64,000 nt of DNA from positions 833,194-897,193 of the forward strand of contig CH003444.1 in assembly GCA_000149265.1 (NCBI GenBank), read 5' to 3'. The first letter of the stretch is position 1. Each line of letters opens with the position of its first letter. The position numbers were made by a program, and so were the translations under genes. Origin of the DNA: Ciona savignyi. Lineage: Eukaryota > Chordata > Ascidiacea > Phlebobranchia > Cionidae. Below, one piece after another: positions 46,430 to 57,100 of this stretch. The notes under the pieces are model-generated. The model had not been told where the DNA came from and ran no database searches. It was given only the letters and a program-made list of their open reading frames with translations.

Positions 46430-47275
46430 CAAAAATGTTTTAATGTATATTAATGATTTGCCCTTAGTTTCAAATTTTGTCACCAAACTGTTTGCTGATG
46501 GCACTTTTGTGTGTATGTCAAGCAACTGTCCTTATGAACGACAAGCAAAAGTGAACTTTGAACTGATTGCAATTGCAATAGACGATTGGCTGCGATCTAA
46601 TAAACTCCCCTAAATTATAGTAAAACTTCATATATATTATTCACCGGAAACTTAAAGGCGATAGGCATTAATGACTTCCCACTTAAATATTTATAATAAC
46701 AAACTTATTCGATCTCAATCAGCTAAATATTTGGGTGTCCTGTTGGATGAAAAGCTCAATTGGAACTGCCATATTCTTAATCTCTCACAAATGTTAGCTA
46801 GATATTGCAATATAATCTTCAAACTGCGTAGATATGTGATACCAAATTTCTGCTGAATATTTACTACTCTCTAGTCTACTCTCAATTACAATTTACTATA
46901 GTCTGTTGGGGTGCTTCTAATAAAAAACCCTCCTATCCATTAAATGTAATACATAATAAAATCATTTGTACAATGTCATACAATCCTGCAAGATGCCATG
47001 TCACCCCTTTGTTTAGTGATCTTAAAATACTGAAACTGTGTGATATTTATAAATTAGAGATGGGAAAGCTAATGTACAAGGCTCATAATCATATCACTAG
47101 ACAAGTGGCAGATCATGATTATTTTGTTTATTATTTTCATACACTATTAGTTAGGTCAAAACTCAATAGGGTACCGTGGTCGAGTGGCATGGACTGCAAT
47201 AGATGTATCTTTAAAAAATTAGGATGGTTTTTCTTTAAAAAACAATTAAAGAATCAATATTTACTGACTTAGATG
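46430..47275 (+). mobile_element. 5'-truncated, inactive non-LTR retrotransposon (LINE) remnant
   Basis: Three broken frames line up with the C-terminal half of a LINE reverse transcriptase. At about 46443 is YINDLP...VTKLFADG, then at 46671 KYLGVLLDEKLNW, then at 46973 HVTPLFSDLKILKLCDIYKLE. The catalytic FADD box reads FADG. Stops and frameshifts separate the pieces. The clade (CR1/L2/jockey-like) cannot be fixed from this fragment. It is a dead 5'-truncated copy; its 3' UTR may run to about 47560. Confidence 0.82.
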
Positions 47276-47914
47276 ACTTAAATATTATACCGTAACTGTC
47301 TAATGCCTTAGCAATATTGTTATTTCATTAATTTAGATTTTCCATTCCTCGATCTATTTAACACTTTGTAAATTACTGTTATATAGGCTATTCATTATGC
47401 ATTTTGTTTGTTTTCTGTTTTTGAGGGTTTTGTTAAAGTTTTCTGTCATTGTAACGTTTTTGCACAAGTTTTTCACACTGCTATTCTGTTTATTTCTTAT
47501 TTATTTATTTTTATATTTTAATTTACATTTATCATAAGGTGGCACCTACTTCGATAACCGCATGGTTTCTCGGTGTCTCCTTGTTAAACTTCAGTTTAAT
47601 TTATTTTTCGTATTGTTATTATTTTGTTTTTGTGCGTTTAACAAAAAAAATAATTTGTTTGCAACTGTTTTGACACAGTGCTCGCCTCTAAAGCATGGCA
47701 GAGGGAACAGTTCTAACAGTGCTTTATAATGTATACAGCCTTTCCCTTCATCTCCGTAGTTTCTTAGTGAAATCAATCAGGTAAAGAGAAATCAGGCACC
47801 AATAGGCCTTTATAAATACAGTATTTTGACAGGTAATGTGTTCGATAATGTACAAAAACAATTGTTCACATTATTTCTATCTAAATATGCTTAATCTTAT
47901 GCCAAACATTTCAG
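47276..47914. other. LINE 3' sequence and upstream region of DAPP1
   Basis: No coding exon could be recognised. The first coding exon of DAPP1, which should encode roughly 30 residues before the SH2 domain, must be here or further upstream beyond the repeats. Confidence 0.4.
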
Positions 47915-50900
47915 CTGGTACCATGGAAATATCACACGACATATTGCTGAGGCATTGTTAATGGCAAATGGGATGGAAGGAAGCTACCTCCTAAGAGAAG
48001 GTGGAACTGAGGGAACATACTCTATCTCTGTCAGGTAAAAACATATTTCAACAACTTTTGTATCATCCAATATTTGTAATGTAGCCTTCTAGCCTACTAA
48101 ATGGAAAAAGTGTATGTTTCATAATTGTGGCATGAATGTTACATCTTGCCGACTGTAATTGCAGTAGTTACAGCTGATCACCATGCATAACGCACTTGTA
48201 AACAATGTTAACATTAGATGGATGGTGTGGCCATTTATTAACCATCCTGTGCAAATTGATAAAAAATAATGTATAAATTTTTAACTTTGTAATGTTAATA
48301 TTCCTTCACTACATTTTACTCATCAACTGAATTCTATATCCTTAGAATCATTTAGTATGATTTATCTTCTTTGTAAACTAAAATTGCGACATTACTTAAA
48401 TGTAAACAGATTTTAAAATTAGAAAGTTGGTTAAAATATAATTTATTTTGTATGATGCCGTTAAATTGTTGGGGTAAGCCACTAACCATAGTTTATGCAG
48501 AACGGTAGAATTAATTGGTCATTTATATACATTAGCACTCCTGTTGTATGCCAAATTTTTATATGTATGTAGTTATTACTTATATATTTGAGACCCACCA
48601 CCACCACAAAAAGACACCATACCTTTATGATAAATTATACAGGAGTTTCAGTTATTTTCAGATATTTTGGTTGACATCTTGAATGCCATCATGCACATTA
48701 ACATTTCCATTGTTTAATCTTTTTGCATGTGGAATCACCCACTTTCATATTAAAGAAACATTTCCTTTCACCAGAGGAAGAGATTCCGTGAAGCATTTTA
48801 AGATTGCCAAGGATGGAAATGTGTTTAAGTTTGGCATCACTGAGTTTGAAAGTCTGGAATCACTGATAACCCATTTTGCAAACCAACCTTTGCTCGGTGG
48901 AAATTCAGGTTGGAATAAAACCTTGAAATAAACTTTTCAGTTTTTTTCACATAGAAGATTTCAACATAGGCATTAAAAGTTTATGTTATATACATTGCAT
49001 TGATCAGTACGTTTTAACAGCTATGGATTAAATTGATGACTTACTGTGCTTTTATTGATTATTGTTTGTTCGGGTAACTTTCATTTTGATTTATTTTAAT
49101 CAAATGTGATGAAACTCAGAAACAATACCAAGGTTGGCCACATAGTCAGTTGCAAAATGTTACTAAATAAACAAATTTTACAGTTTAAATTTGACTTTCA
49201 CTTTAACACACCCGGGAATTCTGTTCTTTGTTTGAACTACATGTCATCAATCACCGCTCCATTAAGATTTATTGTTCGTTTCTTGGTATTGTTCATGTGA
49301 CATCATTCACAGCTAATGTTTAAACTTGGCATTGACTGCATATTACAAAGGCCTTTTATTTTCCACGTTATGTGACCATTTTTAATTGTATGAACCTAAT
49401 ACAATAAAATTGTCTGGACATGTAGCTCGTTATCTGTCCTTTTGTAACTTATGTTCATGGGCTAGACAATTTGCGGGTGTTACATGGTTTAACTATACAA
49501 ATGTCTCGATCATATACTACCCACTGAAATAGCTTTGATAACCCAGCAGTGGGGACAAGGTAATCTGTCCATTCCTTCGTAATAATATCCCTTGCTTTTT
49601 CCATCCAATGTGCTTAATATAAATATCACATACCATATTCCACTGAATAATGAAATCCTTCTCTGTACAAGGTACACTGGTGTTGTTAAAGCACCCCTAC
49701 CCTAAAGTGGTAGAAGAACCTGATAATTACGAAGATATTGTGCTCCAATCTACAGTTCGAAGTGGTGCTACTGAACGTGACCTGCAGTTCCAGACGCATG
49801 CAAACTCGGTGAGCTTATATTGGATCCATAAGCCATTTGTGTTATCCAGTTTTAGTGTGTTATACACACTACATGGTGGTAGGTGAAGGTGTTAACATAA
49901 TGTTTTTATGGACACAACTGAACCGCTGTAGTGGGGGTATTTGGTGGTTTGGCTGTATAGTTTTTTGAGATGTAGAAGGTTTACCTCTATGGGCCGGTAC
50001 TTTTTCTCTATTATAAAATAGAGGTTATATACAGTCTTTCATTACACACAATAATAAGAATAGTTAGAGCTTTTGACAACAGCCGGTTAGCATGAATTGT
50101 TATAACCAGTTACTTACAATTTACATAAACCTTTCTTGCCACAGGCACTTTGTTGCATTGTTTGTCCTCCATGTTTGTTGAAATTTATTTTGTTTTAAAG
50201 TGTAAAATGTGGCTTACCAAAAGACAGTGTATAATTTGGCAACTGCAGTTTGTAAATGCTATCAGTTTCAATGTCTCACATGTTGCAACTTGCAGTTGGC
50301 ATCCAAGGAAGGCTTCCTAACAAAGCAAGGATGGTTTGTCAAGAACTGGAAAACTCGTTGGTTTGTGTTGGTTCGAAACGAGCTGAGTTACTATTCGGAC
50401 CGCGCAGTAAGTTTCTTTCTTCCTCAAGTAACAGCCCTGCCCAAGATTGTACCCTTACTGGATTGAACCCACATGGGATTGAGTCCACACAGGGTTCAAT
50501 CCCATATGGGTTCATCCTATGCCGGTTCTATCGCATTTGGGTTTATTTCTGTGTGGTTTAATGCCGATCAATTCCATGGGTTCAATATCATTAAAATGGC
50601 CACTGTCTTTTATGCATGGCCAAAACAAAAATTTTGGAACAAATTGAATTATTTTAACGAAACTTTAATGTCAGAAAGATAAACCTATCAAGACGTTGAA
50701 TCTGGAAGATTGCCAGGGATGCTGGAAAGATGACACCACTGGAAAAAATTATTCCTTCCGATTGGAGTATCCAGATCGAACCTGGTATTTCTATGCCAAC
50801 ACTGAAGAAGAGTTAAAAGAATGGATGGACATGATTAAATGGAAACTGGTAATTTTTTATTATATTTTGAATATTTGTACCACTTGTAATGATAGGTTGT

Positions 50901-51164
50901 GGAAAATCCTCCACATACACATCCCAGAACTGGTGACACCTCTATCTCTGGGTGTGAACATTCAATAAACCTAACAATTCTTTTTAAATGATTATAATTT
51001 AGTCTTTCCTACATCTACCACTGAGTAGCAGTAATCTCTGTTAAGAGCCTTACACAACCTTTTAATTGTTGATCTTTTATACTACTGTGAGTCATTTTGG
51101 TCAACTGCTGCTGTTCTTTCAACAGAAGCAAATCCGCAAAGGTTCTGTGCGCAGTTGTACGTGA
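47915..51164 (+). CDS. DAPP1: DAPP1 (Bam32) SH2-PH adaptor, first exon missing
   Basis: Exons: 47915-48034, 48775-48908, 49672-49808, 50296-50406, 50675-50848, 51126-51164, phases consistent, 237 residues plus an unfound start. The SH2 domain is WYHGNITRHIAEALL through HFANQPLLGG, with the phosphotyrosine-binding Arg in GSYLLRE. The linker KHPYPKVVEEPDNYEDI keeps the tyrosine that is phosphorylated in the mammalian protein. The PH domain starts KEGFLTKQGWFVKNWKTRWF, carrying the basic K...K.R pattern that binds PtdIns(3,4,5)P3 and PtdIns(3,4)P2, and ends EEELKEWMDMIKWKL. A short tail QIRKGSVRSC precedes the TGA. DAPP1 links tyrosine kinases to PI3-kinase products at the plasma membrane; in mammals it acts in B-cell receptor signalling. 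The first visible exon starts in phase 2, so at least one upstream exon exists. Confidence 0.94.
49498..49640 (+). repeat. degenerate tRNA-derived SINE body
   Basis: CACTGAAATAGCTTTGATAA, GGTAATCTG, TTTTTCCATCC and TAATATAAATATC follow the order of the SINE body but with many changes. It lies just before the third recognised DAPP1 exon at 49672. Confidence 0.55.
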
Positions 51165-52022
51165 TTGTGACATCACATTGATACATTTTTGTGCAATAAG
51201 TGAACCATCATTCATATATACGGAACACCCAAAGCTCGCATTGCAGATGAAGATGAATTGCGAGCAGCCAAAGCATTTTTTAATGACTTTTTATTTCCTG
51301 GTACTTTAATTATTGTGCCTTATTGCTTTTGCTGATGCTTTTTATTAAATTTAAGTGTGAAATTCTCTGCATTAATATTCAATTATTTTTTGTGTATCTT
51401 GTACATACCAGGTGTATATTTTGTGGTACCCGGACATACAGATTATATTTATTTTTTTTANNNNNNNNNNNNNNNNNNNNNNNNNNNNNNNNNNNNNNNN
51501 NNNNNNNNNNNNNNNNNNNNNNNNNNNNNNNNNNNNNNNNNNNNNNNNNNNNNNNNNNNNTTGAACACGGCAGTTGTGAGTACTGGACGCTTTCAGCTTC
51601 TGATTAGTGGCTCGAAGCTTGGGTACCAGTTTTTTACTCTCACAGTAGTTTTTTAGTTGCTTAAATTTTAACCAGTTTTAATCAAATTTGTTTTCTATGC
51701 TATGATTAACATATTGCTTGCAATTTTAATAGAAATCGTTGGGACTCGTTTTGCAATGTATGTTTTATTCCGTCGCCGTTTGGTGAAGCGACTGGAAAGT
51801 TGTGAAACTAATCTCAACATTATGTTTTTGGACAAAGCACCTGTTGGATGCTAAGCTTATAACACTAGAATAATGGGTTAAAATGAAATCGAAAGAGTGT
51901 CTTACCCATTGCAATAGCTCCGTTGACACGATAGGTGCAATCAGACAATTACCCATGTAGTAACACCTGTGTTTTCTCCTTCGCGTAGATGAAACCAGAA
52001 TATTATTTATACTTAACGTCGA
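51165..52022. other. 3' flank of DAPP1 with assembly gap
   Basis: No gene was recognised. The gap is at 51461-51560. A very decayed SINE body (ATTGCAATAGCTCCG) is near 51905-51955. Confidence 0.5.
51461..51560. other. assembly gap of 100 N
   Basis: Exactly 100 undetermined bases, the usual placeholder for a gap of unknown size. The true distance may differ. Confidence 0.98.
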
Positions 52023-52242
52023 TTATTGTTCCGAGATTATGTTTTTAAAGTGATGTAAAATAGACATTTGTATCCGGTATGACGGGAATCCACATAAAAT
52101 CATTTCTGTATCGTTCAATATGGAAACAAACTCCTTGCGGAATTTGTCAACACAGTCTTCTTTCGGTGTTCCACGTTTGTCCACTGTTACCAGTATTATT
52201 TTGGTAAAATCTTTCCCAAAGAAACACACCATAAGCCGTCTA
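52023..52242 (-). CDS. possible orphan terminal exon, unknown protein
   Basis: On the minus strand a CTCAACAG acceptor is followed by 72 codons and a TAA. The peptide looks protein-like (RRLMVCFFGKDFTKIILVTV, then a charged stretch and SILHHFKNIISEQ). I recognise no family and found no upstream exon. It may be the last exon of a small gene or chance. Confidence 0.25.
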
Positions 52243-52616
52243 CTGTTGAGATAATTTCAACTTCAACACTATGTTCTAATAAAGCAATATAAAAGCGTAT
52301 ATTCATATTTACCTGTAACAAGAAATTGGTTTTAATCTAGCTAGACCATTCTAAGTTTGATGAATACATAACTTTATACTTATAAACAAAGATGAATTCT
52401 TAATGCTAAGAAGTTAAGTCGCAACTTTTATGACAATGGAAAAGGTAGAAGTTGCATGGCATCGAGCAATTACCAGAAGAGGGTGTTTCATGCGTAACGA
52501 CAAAATCTTTTTTACATTTTTTGGAGGCAATGAAGACGTTTATGAAATCGCAATTATTGCATCAGCATAAAGATCTCTTTAAATGTAGCTATTACGTATT
52601 ATTGATGGTACAACTG

Positions 52617-52868
52617 TGGGGCCAACGGGTTTTTCAATGCATCTAATTGGCCGGGACCAGGTTCGAAGAGCCGCTGCCGTCTATATCTGGTACATAAATC
52701 TTCTTTCCGACTCCATATGTACCCACATGGCGTGAAGCTTAACTTGACTGGCAGCGGAACCCCCACAAGATAGAAAAACAGAAAACTTTATGTACCAGGT
52801 ATAGACGGCAGCGGATCTTGGGACATGGTCCCAGCCAATAAGTTTCATTGAAAAAACCCTGGCCCAAC
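52617..52868. mobile_element. large imperfect inverted repeat (foldback/MITE-like)
   Basis: The arms 52617-52698 and 52787-52868 are each about 82 bases and mostly complementary. The best part is CCGCTGCCGTCTATA-TGGTACATAAA facing TTTATGTACCAGGTATAGAC. The loop is about 88 bases. This fits a foldback element or two inverted copies of a repeat. Confidence 0.8.
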
Positions 52869-54106
52869 ATATAATCATACTCATCTTTAACCAATTTTCG
52901 GCAAATCCCAAGAAACTTGAGCCCCCCTTAAATAAGTTTACTTAACACACGAAAAATAGTTTAATTGACTGGGAACTGAGTTCTACTTTAGTTTTATTAA
53001 CGTTATTTTCTACTGACTAATTTTTTTAACCGGTCTAAGTTGCGGACCTATTATGGTATCGTCACTAAGTTTTTTTTATATAGATGTGGTATATGAATCG
53101 ATCGCATTTACCAATGGGCCACACGACCGTTCCTTTTCATATTGCGAGCTGATTTTGCTTTAACAATGAGATTTTTATTAAATTGCCACCAAAGAGGGAA
53201 ATCCCGGACAACGAACAAATCTAAAAGAATTTAAACAGTTGGTTGGATAGCTTCAGAGCCAGACATATACTTAGGTTAAGCAATGATTTTTAAAAGATCT
53301 TTTTATGATCATTTGGTTAAGATAGGTGAGCTAAGTGCCTTACCATAGGACACAACCGAATATAAATAGCAGCTGTTTTCAATCCCACCGCAACTCGAAT
53401 ATAAGGAGTATGGATATTGCGCATGCGAAAACAAAGTCTATGTAATTGCAAACTTACTTTTTTTGGAAAAAAAATACCATGATTTTCAAGCAAACGGTTG
53501 GTCGAAATCTGCCATACATATCATGCACTATGCATTGGTTTAAATGCTCTTGACAGAATGAACAGTTGTTGTATCAGTATGGTTTCTTTTTAATTAGCCA
53601 AACTTGTGTGCATTATTTTGTCGGAAACATATGGTTGTCAGATAAATAAAATTAATTGAACTGTATTAATACAGACCCATGTAGTTTAAGCTAAAACAAT
53701 AGGAACATCTCAGTCCTATCCAATACCAAGAAATAGCTTCGGTAACGGTTGGGGAGGCACGAGATGATCAGTTTCTTTTCCATGTAATAATAAACATGTA
53801 TCTTCTTATGTCCTATCCAACGAAAAAACCTATATAGTCAACTTATGATACGATTGTGTGAAGTTCTACACAATGTTATTACATACGACTACCTCATAAA
53901 ATTGCTATAGTTTTAATTAATTTATTTTCTCAACTAAAACTTAGTAACAATAACAGCATCTGATAACTTTGAATGCCATTCCTCCACAGATATAAATATA
54001 GATTAGCCTGCTGTGAAATTTTCGACTGCTCTCAACATACACATAGAAAAAAATAAATCTAGAAAGCTTCAGTTTTGACCTAAAGATTACATAATTGTTA
54101 CATTAG
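52869..54106. other. intergenic region upstream of CCHCR1
   Basis: It contains a degenerate SINE body at about 53690-53820 (GAAATAGCTTCGGTAACGGTTGG ... TCCTATCC, read in pieces). No gene was recognised. The promoter of CCHCR1 is probably in the last few hundred bases. Confidence 0.5.
53690..53820 (+). repeat. degenerate tRNA-derived SINE body
   Basis: ATAGCTTCGGTAACGGTTGG, then GAGGCACGAGATGATC and a TGTCCTATCC tail keep the order of the SINE family with small deletions. Confidence 0.55.
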
Positions 54107-57100
54107 ATGGCCAACAATCGACTGATTCCGCCATCTCACTTTACTCCTGATTCACTTGAATCTAGTCCAACCAATTTTCATGGAAATCTTATAAACACTC
54201 CTAAATTAAAAACTCCTAATGACTTTGTCATTTCGAACTTGCCACAAGAATGTGCTGAGTCAGCATCTTCATTGGCTTGTCATCATTATGATGACAAATC
54301 ATCCGCAAGGAAGGGTGAATTTTCACTGAGAAATGACTCTGGGATTGAGTTAGTTGGAAATTTCCATCATAGTGGTAACACACTTACGAGGCAACGAGAG
54401 GACCATGGCATGATGGACCTAATTAAAGAACTAAAAGAAGAGAACAACAATCTGAAATCTGTAGTAAAGTTAAGAGAATTACAACCAACGGTAATTTATC
54501 CATCACTTTACTATAAAGTGATGTGGCACTGTTTATATGGTACAACAACTTTAACTGATTACGCCAGACACATCACTTACATGTCACTGCTCTTTCAGTT
54601 TTATTTCAAAATGCTCATTCACTTTTCGGGGGCATTTTCCACCTGTTGGGTCTTTATAATGGTTACGACGTAACATTGAAAATCCCAATATTTGTGCAGG
54701 AACCTCAAGTGCCACCAAGTGTTGGAATTATTAGCCATCAGGTGAAGTTTATCGAACGACTTCAATCTGATATTTCTTCTCTCAATTTAAAACTAAAAAA
54801 CAAGTAAGATTAATTAAATTTGACAGCCTTGTGGAGAATAAATTACAACCCTTATTTATCATCAACAGAAAAAGGAAAAACAGTCTATAAAATAATTATT
54901 TTGCAGATTTCTGTAAATGATTTAGAATAATTTATGAGTATTTTTTTAATCAGGCAAATTTTGAATATAGTAGCCACTGCTTAATATGACCACCTTTAAC
55001 TTGTTACCAGGCCATTTTGGTCATAATATCCAAATGGTCATAAAAACCGAACCATGCCTAATTTAACGCACATAAAGTCAAAATAAATTAATCGTTTAAC
55101 TGAAGTAACAGTTTGACGTGGGCAGTAGACAAAGTAGATGACTGAAACAGTACAAACAATGATGGTAAAACTAAGTAGGCCTACTGTACAGTCTTTAAGT
55201 ACGACTGTGTTAGCAAATCTATGTCATTAGCGATGTGACTGTTTCATCATTTAGACCCGGCATAGAGCGCCCATGCGGCATGCATGCGCACAGAAAGCAC
55301 ACATGTTGAAAAGTGTGGCAGGAAAATTATTGTAATATAATAAAAGAGATGGAGTAAATGTTGGTCATATTATCCGAAATTAGTCATACCGGTATTAAAT
55401 GGAAAAATTCTGGATTGGTAATAATAATGGCTGGTCATATTATCCGTGGTCATATTAAGCGGGTGCCTACTGTATAAATCAGGTCTTCATTTTTATCGAG
55501 ATCTAATATCCAGTTTATGACACATTTCGACTAAATTACCACAAGGCGACTATGTGATTTGGCCTGTTAAGCATGGTCGGGGTTTGGAGGGGCTTGAATT
55601 GTGATGTTCATATGGGTGGCTTAAATAATGAATGTCCTCAGACAGACTGCTGTCACAAGTATTTCATATGGAAATTGAAACATACAACAGAAACCAACTC
55701 AAAATCACCCATGTTTCTTTACAGAGATGGGGAAGTTATTGACCGGGAAAGGGAAATCCAAAGACTAAATCTTCTACTTAAGGAAAAGGAAGAAATAGCG
55801 ACATCATGTGGTATACATGTATCGACACTGGAGAGTCAAAGGGAGACAAATTTGCGAAAGGTTTTAAAACTTGAACAAAATGTTCAAACATTAGTAGAAG
55901 AAAAGAAAGCAATTATGATAAGGTAGATATAATTTTTTACAAGATTTTTTTAAATTTTTTAAACATTTTAAAAAATTTTGAAACTCAATTCATGTTTACA
56001 ACTGATTGCTTCCATTGTTTTGTAGGTAAAGTTAATGCAGCTATTTCCAACACAGAATATTTACCTAAACCGCACAGTTTATATTTTTTTTCTATTCCAG
56101 CCAATGATAATATTCAAAGTTAATACAACTGATTATCTTCTTGTTTCTCAATAAGTAACATTTTAGTGCCGACAAAGAAAAAGTAAAACAAATTGAAGAA
56201 CATGATGCAAACATCAAAATGATGGAACAAAAATGGTTGGAAACTCAGAGAAATGTGGAAAGAAATTTTGAAATTGAAAAACAACATTTGGAAGAAAAAC
56301 ATGCAGTTGCAATTTCGGAATATAAAGAAAAGGTTTAATAATTTAAGATTTGATTCTAACAACAGCAGTTTTATTTTTCTTAAGATAACTCAGTCAAATG
56401 TGGGAACAACCCCAAGTTTACCCCTCGATGGTTATATATTATCAGAACCGCCAAGATAAAAACAATATATTTTTGTCTCAGTGCAACAAAATGGCCTTGG
56501 AACACGAGGAACGAACCGATCAACTAAATCAGGAACTTCATAGAATCAATTCCGTTCAAGTTCAAATGGATAGTAATCATACAATCCACCTGAATGAGTG
56601 TGAACAGAAGGAGTTGGAACTGAATGAAACAATCCGGAGTCTTGAATCTCATATACAGGTATGAGTATCAATATATCAATATGAATATTGGTATACAGGT
56701 GCAAATATTGGTGTTGAAAAATACATCAGCATGTTAATTTGCAGGAGTAATTTTCCATTCACAAAATATGTGTTTTTCTGAAAAAATTGAAAGTTTTTAC
56801 CAACAGATAAATATTATTAAAATGTTTAGATTTGTCAGAAATGTCAGCGAAATTGGTTATTATATTTAATTTTGGGACCGTGGTTAAATAAAATTAATAA
56901 AAATTAAAAATTTCCGATATTAAAATGGTTATTCATGGAATTATGTTTATCTTCGATCTGTAAACATTTTTGATTCAGAGATTTAAATTTAAGGTCAGTT
57001 GGGGTGGGATTAGGCTGGAAGATTAGGTGGGATCAGATGAAGTTAGAGATAAGGTCAAATGGGGTTAATACTCATTAGTTTGAGCCAAACTACTCAATGG

